Shown: positions 52,724-61,806, counted from the stretch's first letter. The stretch: 64,000 bases of DNA from Streptomyces sp. NBC_00234 (GCF_036195325.1 NZ_CP108101.1:3348001-3412000), one strand, 5' to 3'. Notes: generated from the letters alone by a model not told the origin. Numbers and translations are program-made.

Positions 52724-53925
52724 GGCCGCTGTTCCTCCAGCCGGTGGCGCGGCCAGACCGCGAGAAGGGTGCGGTCGTCGTCGAAGGTCTCCCGGGAGAA
52801 GTCCAGCAGGTGCGCCAGCATCCGGGGCTCCCGGGGAGGACGCATCAGCGCGTCGGCCATCAGCACGCCGACCTGCCCCGACCCGTCACCCAAGGGGTCC
52901 CCGAAGCCGTCCGTGCCGACGAGCAGCGTCGCGTCCGGCGGCAGTACGTGCCGCCACACCCGGAGTCCGGCCGGCACCCGGGGCAGGGCCAGGACCGCCG
53001 AGGTGACGACGGAGTCCCCGTCGTCACCCCCCTTCCCGGCCAGCAGCGGACGGTAGTCCCCGCCGCGGAACTCCCACGCCGCGGTGTCCCCGATCTGCAC
53101 CAGGTGGACCTCCAGCTCCCCCCGGGGCCGGGCGGCGACCGTTCCGGCCACCAGCGTGGTGGCCAGCTTCCGCTGCGTCTCGGCGCGCTGCTCGGCGGTC
53201 GGCTCGGCGCCGCCCGTCACCCGCATGAACAGCTGCCAGGCGGCGGCGCTCAGCACGCGCTCCCAGTCGGGCTCCGCCCGGTCCGCGTCGAGCTGGGTCA
53301 GCAGATCGCGCACCGCGGTGCGGCAGGCCAGCGCCGCACCGATGTGCGAGTCCGGGGCGCCGGAGACCCCGTCCGCCACGGCGAACACCACCGTCCCGGT
53401 CGGCTCGTGCACGGCGACGACCAGGTCGTCCTGCCGGGGCCTGCCGTCGAAACGGTGCGCGTCCCCGCGTACGGAGGCGAGCCGCACCGTGAGGTGCGGG
53501 GTGGACCACCCGTCGTACACGGTGTCGGGGCGGTACGGGTCCGAGGGCGGCGGCTTCGGCTCGAAGACGGAGGCGGGCCTGCCCACCGGGACCCGGTCCC
53601 AGTACCCGGCCAGCACGGGCTGCTGCCGTGCGGGAGGGCGGGGCGCCGGCACCGACGGCGGCGGTGGCGGTGACGGCTGGGCCCGTTCGGGGCGACGCGG
53701 TGAAGGCCACTGCGGATCGGGCTGCCGCGGCGCCTCGAACCCGTCCCGCACATACGGCTGGTAGGGCTGCGGGGCGTACACCGGCTCCCCGTACCGTCCG
53801 GACCCCTGCGCCGGAGGCCGGCCGGCCTCCGGGCCGCCCGCGCCCTCGGGGGATCCCGGGGAATCCCCCTCGTCCGGATGCGGCTCGTCCCTCCGGCGCC
53901 GGAATGACATGGGCGACATCCTCAC
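52720..53925 (-). CDS. PP2C-type protein phosphatase (gene 5 of signalling operon)
   Basis: 401 residues. The first ~140 residues are Pro/Arg-rich and probably disordered. The phosphatase domain has RGDAHRFDGRPRQDD, FAVADGVSGAPDSHIGAA (metal Asp), VGTDGFGDPLGDG and FDDDRTLLAVW. These match the four PP2C metal-binding motifs with small changes. The GTG at 53925 overlaps the vWA stop (GTGA), and its own stop overlaps the kinase start. It probably reverses phosphorylation by the kinase. Confidence 0.85.
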   Translation of the reverse strand: MRMSPMSFRRRRDEPHPDEGDSPGSPEGAGGPEAGRPPAQGSGRYGEPVYAPQPYQPYVRDGFEAPRQPDPQWPSPRRPERAQPSPPPPPSVPAPRPPARQQPVLAGYWDRVPVGRPASVFEPKPPPSDPYRPDTVYDGWSTPHLTVRLASVRGDAHRFDGRPRQDDLVVAVHEPTGTVVFAVADGVSGAPDSHIGAALACRTAVRDLLTQLDADRAEPDWERVLSAAAWQLFMRVTGGAEPTAEQRAETQRKLATTLVAGTVAARPRGELEVHLVQIGDTAAWEFRGGDYRPLLAGKGGDDGDSVVTSAVLALPRVPAGLRVWRHVLPPDATLLVGTDGFGDPLGDGSGQVGVLMADALMRPPREPRMLAHLLDFSRETFDDDRTLLAVWPRHRLEEQRP

Positions 53926-54599
53926 ACCTCGTCGATCAGGATCCGGAAGCCCTCCGGCCGCTCCACCACCAGCTCCGCACTGCCGGCCGCCATCGCGTTG
54001 CCCGACTCGACCACGCTCTTGGTCAGGGCGGTGAAGAACTTCGCGATCGCCGGACCGAGCTGGGCCCCGGGAAGCGAGACGAAGGCGAACTGCGCCTGGG
54101 TGGCGACGGCGAGGATGGTCTGCTCCTGCGCGTCACCGATCCCGCAGGCGATGATGTTGGGAGCCGCCTTGGTCGTCGTGCGGTCGACGAGCTGCCGGTG
54201 CGCCGCCTGCCAGTCCTCCCCGTAGTTGGGCTGCCCGTCGCTGAGGAAGAACACGGCGGGCCGGTGCACCCGGTAGCCCTGGCTCTTGAGCGTCTGCACG
54301 TCCTGCGGTATCCGCCGCAGGAGCGCGCGGAACGCCGCCTCGTAGCTCGTGCCGCCGTTCGCGGTGAGCCGGGGCAGCTCGTTCTCCGCCCGCAGATCGG
54401 CGAGGATCAGGCGCTCGGTCACGGAGTTGGAGAAGCCGAGCACGGAGAACCGCACCTTGGCCGCCGCCATCGGCTCACCGAGCAGCGACTGGTGCAGCGA
54501 GGCCATTCCGGCGTTGAGATCACCGACGTACGGGTTCATCGATCCCGACTCGTCGACCAGGACGTACACCGGCAGCAATTGCCCCAGCGTCTCGGCCAT
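53922..54599 (-). CDS. TerY-like von Willebrand factor A domain protein (gene 4)
   Basis: 225 residues, essentially one vWA domain. The metal-ion site is intact: D-x-S-x-S in LVDESGSMN (Asp16, Ser18, Ser20), Thr in NGGTSYEA and Asp in FFLSDGQPNYG. The C-terminal part (LSKSV-like helix, PEGFRILIDEV) is typical of TerY. TerY proteins act as metal-dependent adaptors in phosphorylation-linked stress systems. It starts 19 bases after the SPFH-vWA stop and overlaps the phosphatase gene. Confidence 0.88.
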   Translation of the reverse strand: MAETLGQLLPVYVLVDESGSMNPYVGDLNAGMASLHQSLLGEPMAAAKVRFSVLGFSNSVTERLILADLRAENELPRLTANGGTSYEAAFRALLRRIPQDVQTLKSQGYRVHRPAVFFLSDGQPNYGEDWQAAHRQLVDRTTTKAAPNIIACGIGDAQEQTILAVATQAQFAFVSLPGAQLGPAIAKFFTALTKSVVESGNAMAAGSAELVVERPEGFRILIDEV

Positions 54600-54618
54600 G
54601 ACTGTGTTCCCTTTCTGC

Positions 54619-56343
54619 TTACGGAAATGTCGTGCCCGGGGTCAGACCCTCCGGGCACTCCAGGTGAAGTTCCATCCGCCCCGCCAGCGCACTGCGCCCG
54701 AGGTGCAGCACGGTGTTCTGCAGCAGCACGGAGAACCGCACCGCCGACTCCGACAGGTCCGAACCGGGCACGGCCACCACGCCCAGCTCCGGCAGGCTCG
54801 CCAGACGGGTGGTCAGGGCCGGCCGGGCAGCCGCGCCGATTCCGCAGACGACGAGGTGGGGGTGGTAGTGGTGCCTCATCAGTTCCGCGTGGACGGCCGG
54901 CCAGTCGCCGCCGTCCTCGGCGGGCTGCGCCGTGAGGAAGAAGACGACGGGACGCAGGACCCTCGGCACCTGCTCCTTGAGCCGTTCCAAGTCCAGCGGC
55001 AGCAGCTCCAGGAGGCGCTGGAACACCGGCCGGTGCCGACAGGCCGTACCGGACACCAGCTCGGGCACCGAGGTTCCCCAGGTCAGTTCGACGAGCGGCA
55101 TCAGCACCTCGGCGCCCTCGGCGTAGGTGAGGACGGAGACCCTGATCGCCGAGGCCACGTCGGGGCTGTTGACCAACGCGGTCTGCAAGGACCGCAGGGC
55201 GTTGGCCAGTTCGATCCGGCACCCGGCCGCCCCCGGTGAGACGTCGAGCACCACGTAGACCGGCATCAGCCCGGTGGCTGGCGGGGACTGCGGGGTCTGC
55301 GAGCCACCGCTGCCGCCCCACCGCACGGGCGCGGTCACCTGCGGCCCGGCCGGTCCCGGGCCGGTCCCCGGACCGCCGCCCGCGGGTCCCGACAGCTGCT
55401 GCGGCAGGGGCAGGGGCGCGGCCAGCGGGTCCATCCCGGCCGCGCCGCCCAGCGCCCCCTGGCGCAGACCCGGCAGGTCGATCTCCCTGACCACACCCTT
55501 CTCGATCAGGTACTTGACCATCTCGACATGCCGCTCTTCCCGGATCTCGGCCCGGCCGACCTTCGACTCCTCCAGGCGCATCAGGAGGTTCATGGCCTGC
55601 TCGGTGTCGGCCGGATGCTTGGCCAGGTGTTCCAGGATCATCCCCCGGAAGTCCAGCTGCAGTCCGGCGAGCACCCGGCGCTCCTGCTGCTCGCGCTGGA
55701 TCCTCGCCTCGTGCTGGATGTCCTTGAGCCGCTCGCCGCTGTGCGTCCGCCCCTCGGCGGTACGGTGCGCCTCCTGACCCAGCACCCGTTCGCGCTCCGC
55801 CTCCAGGAGCTGCTGGACGAAGACGCGCGCCGCGGCGTCCGGTTCGATCAGCACCGTGCAGTGGTAGATCGTGATCCCCTCCGGCAACGGCATGGCCGTC
55901 GCGAAGGCGCGGTTCATGTGGTCCTGCGCGTCCGCCGCCCGGTCGATGGCGAACTGGGCCGCGTAGACCCGCATCCGGGCGGTCAGATAGCCGTAGACGA
56001 CGGTGAGGGCGTCCTTGACGTTTCCGCGCACCACCTGCACGGGGTCATGGACGCGGAATCCCACGTCGAAGGTCGCCTCGAAGCGGTGCCCGCCGTCGCT
56101 GCAGGTCAGCGGGGTGTTCGAGAGCCTTCCGGTACGCCGGTGGTCGCTCAGGTCGACGACGTAACAGTCCTTGTTCGCATGCAGGAAACGCTGCGCAGGC
56201 GAGCGGTCCTGCCGGGACTCGGTCACCCAGGGGCCGTGCTCGACCGGATAGACGATCGCGACGCTCGGCGGCAGGTTCTCCAGCTTCCCCGCACGGCGGC
56301 GCGGCACGGGCTGTCCGTTGTTCAGGATGAGGGAGATCGTCAT
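54619..56343 (-). CDS. SPFH/band-7-like and degenerate vWA fusion protein (gene 3)
   Basis: 574 residues. Residues ~25-185 look like an SPFH/band-7 domain (DGGHRFEATFDVGFRVHDP, VVYGYLTARMRV), followed by a charged helical region to ~285 (EAHRTAEGRTHSGERLKDIQ, REQQERRVL). A Pro/Gly linker of ~70 residues leads to a vWA-like domain from ~358. The metal site is broken: LDVSPG instead of DxSxS and FFLTAQP instead of LSDGQP. It is thus a non-metal vWA paired with an intact TerY-like protein. The ATG lies one base after the NTPase stop. The SPFH assignment rests on pattern and is moderate. Confidence 0.7.
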   Translation of the reverse strand: MTISLILNNGQPVPRRRAGKLENLPPSVAIVYPVEHGPWVTESRQDRSPAQRFLHANKDCYVVDLSDHRRTGRLSNTPLTCSDGGHRFEATFDVGFRVHDPVQVVRGNVKDALTVVYGYLTARMRVYAAQFAIDRAADAQDHMNRAFATAMPLPEGITIYHCTVLIEPDAAARVFVQQLLEAERERVLGQEAHRTAEGRTHSGERLKDIQHEARIQREQQERRVLAGLQLDFRGMILEHLAKHPADTEQAMNLLMRLEESKVGRAEIREERHVEMVKYLIEKGVVREIDLPGLRQGALGGAAGMDPLAAPLPLPQQLSGPAGGGPGTGPGPAGPQVTAPVRWGGSGGSQTPQSPPATGLMPVYVVLDVSPGAAGCRIELANALRSLQTALVNSPDVASAIRVSVLTYAEGAEVLMPLVELTWGTSVPELVSGTACRHRPVFQRLLELLPLDLERLKEQVPRVLRPVVFFLTAQPAEDGGDWPAVHAELMRHHYHPHLVVCGIGAAARPALTTRLASLPELGVVAVPGSDLSESAVRFSVLLQNTVLHLGRSALAGRMELHLECPEGLTPGTTFP

Positions 56344-56344
56344 G

Positions 56345-58666
56345 TCACACGTGCTCCTGGTCGAGTCGATCGTGTACGGCGGCGGCGACGACCGGCAGCG
56401 GGGCCAGGTTCTCCGGATCGGTCCAGCCGTCGGCGAAGCGCCGCAGGGTCCGGCCGGACCGCGGGTCCTGGTACGCGATCGCGCCGATCATCAGCAGGAA
56501 CATCTCCCGCAGACGGGCGTCCTTCTCGGCCTGCGCGGCCCAGTCGCCGATCACCTGCTGGGCCCGTTCACGCAGGAAGAGGTGGTTGAGCGCGTCGCGC
56601 CACAGCCCGACGTACGCCTCGCGCATCCCCTCCCTCCGGTGGGCGAGATAGAGCAGGGCCGGCCAGGCGGGCACCACCCCGCCGGTCTCCCACTCCCCGC
56701 TGTCCACGATCAGCTGCGAGCAGACGATGAGGAAGGCGAGCAGCGCCGTCGGCCGGGCCTGGTGCTTCGCCGCGCCCTCCCGCAGCACCCGGAGCGTCCT
56801 CTCCGCACGCTCGTGATCGTCCGCGAGCAGGTCGGTGAAACTGCGCCCCACGGCCACCGCGACCGTCCAGTGGTCCACCACCGCGAGCCGGCCGAGCTCC
56901 TCCTCCGAGCGGTCCCCGAGCACCCCCATGCCGTGCACGCGTGCCGCCGTCGCCTGCCCCATCGGTGCGTTCCGGTCGACCAGCCACGTCTCGACGAGCG
57001 CCGTCGCCTGCTCCTTGACCCAGGGGTCCTCGCAGCCGACGGACAGGGCGTAGGCGACGGCGTCCCGGAGGTTGGCGTCCTCGCTGTGCGCCCACGCGTG
57101 CAGGAGGTGGTCGCAGACATAGGTGTACGACTCGGCGGCGATGACGCCCAGGGACGCGGCGCCGTAGATGCGCACCTGTTCCGAGGGGTCGTTGACCAGG
57201 GAGGTCAGCCACTCCAGCAGTTCCGTCTGGATGCCGTACTGGTTCCAGGCGTGCCGGATGACCCGCGGCGGATAGCCGGGGTCCTTGTACTCCAGGGCGT
57301 CCCCCGGCTCACCGCGGTCCCGCTGCACGGTGCGGCCCGCCTGGCGCTGCTTGCCGACCGTGCGGGCCCGCAGACGGGCCAGCCGCCGCCGGCGCGGCTG
57401 CGCGAACGGGTCGTGGACGTGCGGAAGGCGCCCGTCGGGTCCCGGCGCCCTGAGGTAGGGGGCCTTGTCGTCCAGCAGCTGTTCCAGGGAACGGGCGGCC
57501 TGCGCGACGTTCTCCTGGGGCAGCCCGTTGAGCACGGCGAGCGCGAGCGCGAAACAGCGGGTCGAGCGGTCCGGCAGACTCTCGACCCAGATCTCGAAGT
57601 CCTCGTCCGCGAGCCGGTTCCGGCTCTCCCTGATCCGCTGCGGGTCCAGGTCCCCGGCCTCGTAGTCGTCCGCGAGCACGGCCCCCAGCTCGGCGGCCTG
57701 CCGGCACGCGGGATCACCGGCGAGCAGTTCGCCCAGCAGTTCGTGGACGTCCGCCCGCGCCAGCAGCCGGTCGGTGTGACGCGCGCCCAGCCGCCAGCGC
57801 ACATGGGCCCGCGCGACGGCCAGGGTGTCGGGCGCCTCGGTCAGGTCGAGCACCCCGGCGAGCAGTTCGCTGTCCGCGACCTCGGTGCTCGCCACGGTCA
57901 GCACCATCCAGGCGTTCGCGTGCGAGAGCGCCCCCTGCACCTTCTCGTAGACCTCGCCGCTGAGGTTGCCGATGTCCGCGGGCTGGTCGAGCAGGAAGCC
58001 CACGCCGCTCTCGATACCGCCGTCGCCGCTCTCCAGACTGTCGGCGAGCGCGGCGAGCGCGACCCTGCTGTCCAGGTGGTGGATGGGCCCCTCGCAGGCG
58101 CCCTGGAGCAGACGGACGGCGAGGGCGCTCTTGCCGTACCCCGGCGCCCCGCGCAGGATGACGATCTTCTGCCGCAGGAGGGCTTCCCTGGCCGCGCCGA
58201 ACTCGGCCGGCTCGTGGTACGCGTGGCGCACCCGCTCGTCGATGAGCGGGGACAGGACGCGCGGCTCCTTGCGCCCGCCGTCGACGAGGACGTACTTGTT
58301 CCCGCCGACCACGTCGCCCTGGACGTTCGCGAAGGCGTTCTGGAGATGGCCGTGGCGCATCGAGCCCTGGCCCAGCTGCCCGGTGGCCTCCGAAGCCTCG
58401 GGTCCGGCACCGGAGGGTGCCGCCTCGGGGCGCCCCGGCGCATCGGGCCCACCGCCCTGCGCACCGCCCCCCGGACCCGGCCGGTCCCCACCCGCGGGCG
58501 GCGCCGGCTGCCCGGGTCCGGCACCGGGTCCCGGACCCGCTCCCTGGCCCGGTACGGGTGGTGCGGGCGAACCGCCCGCACCACCCGTCGGACCCCCCGT
58601 ACCGCCCGCCGGACCGCTCCCCGCTGCGGCACCGGCGGGAGGCGCTCCCCCGGTCGGTGTGGTCAT
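56345..58666 (-). CDS. P-loop NTPase with low-complexity N-terminus and helical-repeat C-terminus (gene 2)
   Basis: 773 residues. Residues 1-100 are Pro/Gly/Ala low complexity. A short motif VQGDVVGGNKYV is at 115-126 and matches the cyclase C-terminus (gene 1). An NTPase core follows: Walker A GAPGYGKSA (173-181), candidate Walker B GVGFLLDQPAD (221-231), and LTVAS with a sensor-like position near 257. The region after ~330 is all-helical, with HEAT-like pieces (VNDPSEQVRIYGAASLGVIA, HSEDANLRDAVAYALSVG). This layout suggests a STAND-type switch ATPase. The ATG overlaps the cyclase stop (ATGA). Confidence 0.75.
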   Translation of the reverse strand: MTTPTGGAPPAGAAAGSGPAGGTGGPTGGAGGSPAPPVPGQGAGPGPGAGPGQPAPPAGGDRPGPGGGAQGGGPDAPGRPEAAPSGAGPEASEATGQLGQGSMRHGHLQNAFANVQGDVVGGNKYVLVDGGRKEPRVLSPLIDERVRHAYHEPAEFGAAREALLRQKIVILRGAPGYGKSALAVRLLQGACEGPIHHLDSRVALAALADSLESGDGGIESGVGFLLDQPADIGNLSGEVYEKVQGALSHANAWMVLTVASTEVADSELLAGVLDLTEAPDTLAVARAHVRWRLGARHTDRLLARADVHELLGELLAGDPACRQAAELGAVLADDYEAGDLDPQRIRESRNRLADEDFEIWVESLPDRSTRCFALALAVLNGLPQENVAQAARSLEQLLDDKAPYLRAPGPDGRLPHVHDPFAQPRRRRLARLRARTVGKQRQAGRTVQRDRGEPGDALEYKDPGYPPRVIRHAWNQYGIQTELLEWLTSLVNDPSEQVRIYGAASLGVIAAESYTYVCDHLLHAWAHSEDANLRDAVAYALSVGCEDPWVKEQATALVETWLVDRNAPMGQATAARVHGMGVLGDRSEEELGRLAVVDHWTVAVAVGRSFTDLLADDHERAERTLRVLREGAAKHQARPTALLAFLIVCSQLIVDSGEWETGGVVPAWPALLYLAHRREGMREAYVGLWRDALNHLFLRERAQQVIGDWAAQAEKDARLREMFLLMIGAIAYQDPRSGRTLRRFADGWTDPENLAPLPVVAAAVHDRLDQEHV

Positions 58667-59517
58667 GGCCGTTCGGGACGTGACGTCCCGTACGAGACAG
58701 TCTTGTTGCCCGCCACCTGGTCACCGTGGACGACACCGGCGGTGAAACTCACGGACGGCGGCACCGGGCCGGCCGGGGGCGCGGCCTGCGCCTCCTGCGG
58801 AGCCGGAGCAGGCGCGGGGCCCCCGCGGTCCCGCTGTTCACGGCCGCCGCCCTGGGCACGCGCGGACGGCGAGCCCTGCGCGGCGCGTCCGCCGCGCCGG
58901 CCGGCCGCCGGGGGCGTCGCCGGCAGGCCGGGCGGCGCGGGCAGCCCGGGAACGGTCACCCAACTCTCGATCGCCAGACCGTGCTTGGCCGCGAAGGGCA
59001 TCCGCAGATAGGCCGCCGGGTCGATCCCGCGATGCGCGTGCCGGACCAGACCGCGGTAGATCTCGTCGGAGACGACGAAGACCATCCGGGACGACTCGGC
59101 GGCGCTCAGCACCTCGCGCAGGGGCCCCGCGTCCACGAGCCTGCAGGCCATGTTGACCGCGTCGCCCGACCAGCCCTGCGGGTCCCTCGTGACCAGCCCC
59201 TGATGCAGGGCGAGCCGGAAGCGCATGGCGTACGCCCGGCTGAACATCCGTGCGCACTGGACCAGTTCCTCGTCGAGCTCACGGACGAACGCCCCCACGA
59301 GCGCGGCCGGCGCCACCGCCCCCGAGACGATCATGAGGACCCCGTCACCGCGGTCCTCGAAGGAGATGGCCCCCAGCTCGACACCCGCCCGGGTGAGCGC
59401 GGCTTCGAGCACCTCGTACATCGTTCCCCGCAGCGACCGCTGCACCGGATCGGGGCGCGTACTGAAGTTCTCGATGTCGAGAACCATGATCCAGCAGTGT
59501 GTGGCTTCACCCGTCAT
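58663..59517 (-). CDS. Class III nucleotidyl cyclase-like protein with C-terminal shared motif (gene 1)
   Basis: 284 residues. The cyclase-like domain spans 1-190: the first metal Asp is in MVLDIENFS (Asp14), the second is in FEDRGDGVLMIV (Asp55/Asp58), and GDAVNMACRL holds the transition-state Asn122/Arg126 pair. A Pro/Ala/Arg-rich linker (190-255) leads to a terminal VHGDQVAGNKTV (263-274). This matches the NTPase motif of the next gene. The purine-selecting Lys of typical cyclases is not evident, so nucleotide product or even activity is uncertain. It is the first gene of the six-gene operon; the 130-base upstream gap holds a GCAGCT-N6-AGCTGC dyad (59535-59552) but no clear promoter. Confidence 0.78.
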   Translation of the reverse strand: MTGEATHCWIMVLDIENFSTRPDPVQRSLRGTMYEVLEAALTRAGVELGAISFEDRGDGVLMIVSGAVAPAALVGAFVRELDEELVQCARMFSRAYAMRFRLALHQGLVTRDPQGWSGDAVNMACRLVDAGPLREVLSAAESSRMVFVVSDEIYRGLVRHAHRGIDPAAYLRMPFAAKHGLAIESWVTVPGLPAPPGLPATPPAAGRRGGRAAQGSPSARAQGGGREQRDRGGPAPAPAPQEAQAAPPAGPVPPSVSFTAGVVHGDQVAGNKTVSYGTSRPERP

Positions 59518-59647
59518 AGCCGTACCTTCCCGGAGCAGCTCAGCTCAGCTGCACCAGTAGTACGACACGAACGACCGTCCGGTCTACGACAGTTGACTCA
59601 CAGCCAGATATGGCCGGATCACTACGGTCACCCGCCGGCCCCCGGCG

Positions 59648-60463
59648 TCACCGCTCGTACGTGACCGTCACCGGCGCATGGTCGCTCCACCGCTCCTCGT
59701 GCGTGGCCGCACGCTCGACCCACGCCTTGACCGCGCGCGCGGCCAGCCCCGGAGTCGCCACCTGGTAGTCGATGCGCCAGCCCGAATCGTTGTCGAAGGC
59801 CCGCCCGCGGTAGGACCACCAGGAGTAGGGGCCCTCGGTGTCCGGATGCAGCGCCCGCATCACGTCCACGTACGCGGCCTCGTCGAAGACCCGGTCCATC
59901 CAGGCGCGCTCCTCCGGCAGGAATCCGGAGTTCTTCTTGTTGGCCTTCCAGTTCTTCAGGTCGGCCTCCCGGTGCGCGATGTTCCAGTCGCCGCAGACCA
60001 CCACCTCGCGACCCTCGGCGGCCGACCGCTCCTTGAGCCCCATTAGATACGGCAGGAACGCGGCCATGAACCGCTCCTTCGCCTCCTGCCGCTCCGTGCC
60101 GACCTCACCGGAGGGCAGATAGAGGCTCGCGACCGTGACGCCCGGCAGGTCGACCTCGACGTACCGGCCGCTCGCGTCGAACTCCGCGCCCTCGGCCCCG
60201 GCGAATCCACCGAAGCCGATCTGCACCCGCTCCGGCACGTGCCGCGTATAGAGGGAGACGCCCGCGCGCCCCTTGGCGGCGGCGGGCGCGTGCACGACGT
60301 GCCAGCCCTCGGGCTCCCGGACCTCGGCGGGGAGCTGCTGCGGCTCGGCACGGACCTCCTGGAGGCAGATCGCGTCGGCGTCGGTCCCCGCCAGCCACTC
60401 GACGAAGCCCTTCTTGGCGGCAGCGCGGAGTCCGTTCACATTTACTGTGGTCACAGTGAGCAT
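59648..60463 (-). CDS. xthA: Exodeoxyribonuclease III / AP endonuclease
   Basis: 271 residues of the exonuclease-endonuclease-phosphatase fold. Landmarks are TVNVNGLRAAAKKGF (N-terminal Asn), the metal Glu in ICLQEVRAEP, VVCGDWNIAHREADLKN and the final SDHAPVTV (catalytic His). It repairs abasic sites. The ATG at 60463 starts MLTVTTVNVNG; an in-frame start at 60499 is not supported. Confidence 0.94.
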   Translation of the reverse strand: MLTVTTVNVNGLRAAAKKGFVEWLAGTDADAICLQEVRAEPQQLPAEVREPEGWHVVHAPAAAKGRAGVSLYTRHVPERVQIGFGGFAGAEGAEFDASGRYVEVDLPGVTVASLYLPSGEVGTERQEAKERFMAAFLPYLMGLKERSAAEGREVVVCGDWNIAHREADLKNWKANKKNSGFLPEERAWMDRVFDEAAYVDVMRALHPDTEGPYSWWSYRGRAFDNDSGWRIDYQVATPGLAARAVKAWVERAATHEERWSDHAPVTVTYER

Positions 60464-60513
60464 CCGGGAACAATACCGACAGAGCCGGATCGCATACATG
60501 TACCATAGCCCGT

Positions 60514-60999
60514 ATGAATATCCAGCCTCGGCCTTTCGACCACCCCGATGCCGTCAAACTCAACGACCAGGTCCAGCTCGAATACGCCGAGCGCTACGGG
60601 GACGAGGGCGACATCACACCCCTCGACGCGACCATGTTCGACCCGCCGAACGGGCTGTATCTACTCGCCTACGACGAGTCGGACCGCCCGGTCGCCACCG
60701 GCGGCTGGCGCACCCAGGACGAGAACGACGAGGGCTACTCCGACGGCGACGCCGAGATCAAGCGGATGTTCGTCGTGCCCGAGGGGCGCGGCCACGGCCT
60801 GGCCCGTCGCATCCTCGCCACCCTGGAAGCCGACGCGCGCGCCGCCGGCCGTACGCGCATGGTCCTGGAGACCGGCGACCAGCAGCCCGAGGCGATCGCC
60901 CTGTACACCTCCAGCGGCTACGAGACCTGCGCGAAGTTCGGCCACTACCGCACGTACGAGAGCAGCATCTGCATGGCCAAGCCGCTCCAGCAGCCCTGA
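60514..60999 (+). CDS. GNAT-family N-acetyltransferase
   Basis: 161 residues. The acetyl-CoA loop is EGRGHGLARRILATLEADAR near residue 90, preceded by AEIKRMFVVP. The C-terminal half has ETGDQQPEAIALYTSSGY. It is divergent from xthA with a 50-base gap. Its stop lies 6 bases from that of the convergent hydrolase. The substrate is unknown. Confidence 0.88.
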   Translation: MNIQPRPFDHPDAVKLNDQVQLEYAERYGDEGDITPLDATMFDPPNGLYLLAYDESDRPVATGGWRTQDENDEGYSDGDAEIKRMFVVPEGRGHGLARRILATLEADARAAGRTRMVLETGDQQPEAIALYTSSGYETCAKFGHYRTYESSICMAKPLQQP

Positions 61000-61005
61000 G
61001 CCGCC

Positions 61006-61806
61006 TCACACGCAGGCGAGGAACCCGAGCAGAGCCGCGTTGAACCGTTCCGGCTGCTCCAGGTTGGGCAGGTGTCCCGCCCGCTCGACGACGGCGAGCC
61101 CCGACCCCGGGATCAGTCCGTGCGTGTCCCGGGCCTCCTCCACCGGCGTGTAGCCGTCGTCCGCACCGACGACGACCAGGACCGGCACCCGGGCAGCGGC
61201 GAGCGACTCCCGGTAGTCGGGCCGCTCGGCCCGCCCACGCAGGGCGGCGGCGGCCCCCTCGGGCGCGGTGGCCCGCATCATGCGCCGGACGTGGGCGGCG
61301 ACTTCGGGTAGCTCCGTGACGTTGTACGGGGCCAGCATCCGGCCGATCACCTCGTCCGCGTACCCGCCCATACCCTCGGCGAGCAGACGGTCGGCCATGC
61401 CGTTGCGGAAGACCTTGCCCTCCTCGGTCTCGGCGACCGGCGAGGTGTCGGCGAGCACCAGCCCGAGGACCCGCGCCCCATACGCGCGATGGAACTCCAT
61501 GGCGATCTGCCCGCCCATGGACAGCCCGCATACGACCGCCCGCTCCACCTCCAGGTGGTCGAGGAGCTCGGCGACGTCGTCCGCGAAGTCCGACAGCAGG
61601 GTGCGGCCCGGGACGACACCGCTGGCACCGTAGCCGCGCAGATCCGGTGCGATCACCCGGAATCCGGCCCGCACGAGCACGTCCACCTGCGGCTGCCACA
61701 TGCTCCGGTCGAAGGGGTGCCCGTGCACGAGGACGACGGGAAGCCCGCCGGACGGGCCCAGGTCGTCGTAGTCGGTACCGAAGCCGTGCCGCGTGGTGAA
61801 TTCCAT
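61006..61806 (-). CDS. Alpha/beta hydrolase
   Basis: 266 residues. LVHGHPFDRSMWQPQ oxyanion segment, nucleophile elbow CGLSMGGQIA (Ser), Asp in VVGADDGYTP and His in RAGHLPNLEQPERFN. The last block is common in 3-oxoadipate enol-lactonase-like hydrolases, but no pathway genes are nearby. The ATG at 61806 has GGGA..GGAAG upstream; an earlier ATG four codons up is possible. Confidence 0.88.
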   Translation of the reverse strand: MEFTTRHGFGTDYDDLGPSGGLPVVLVHGHPFDRSMWQPQVDVLVRAGFRVIAPDLRGYGASGVVPGRTLLSDFADDVAELLDHLEVERAVVCGLSMGGQIAMEFHRAYGARVLGLVLADTSPVAETEEGKVFRNGMADRLLAEGMGGYADEVIGRMLAPYNVTELPEVAAHVRRMMRATAPEGAAAALRGRAERPDYRESLAAARVPVLVVVGADDGYTPVEEARDTHGLIPGSGLAVVERAGHLPNLEQPERFNAALLGFLACV

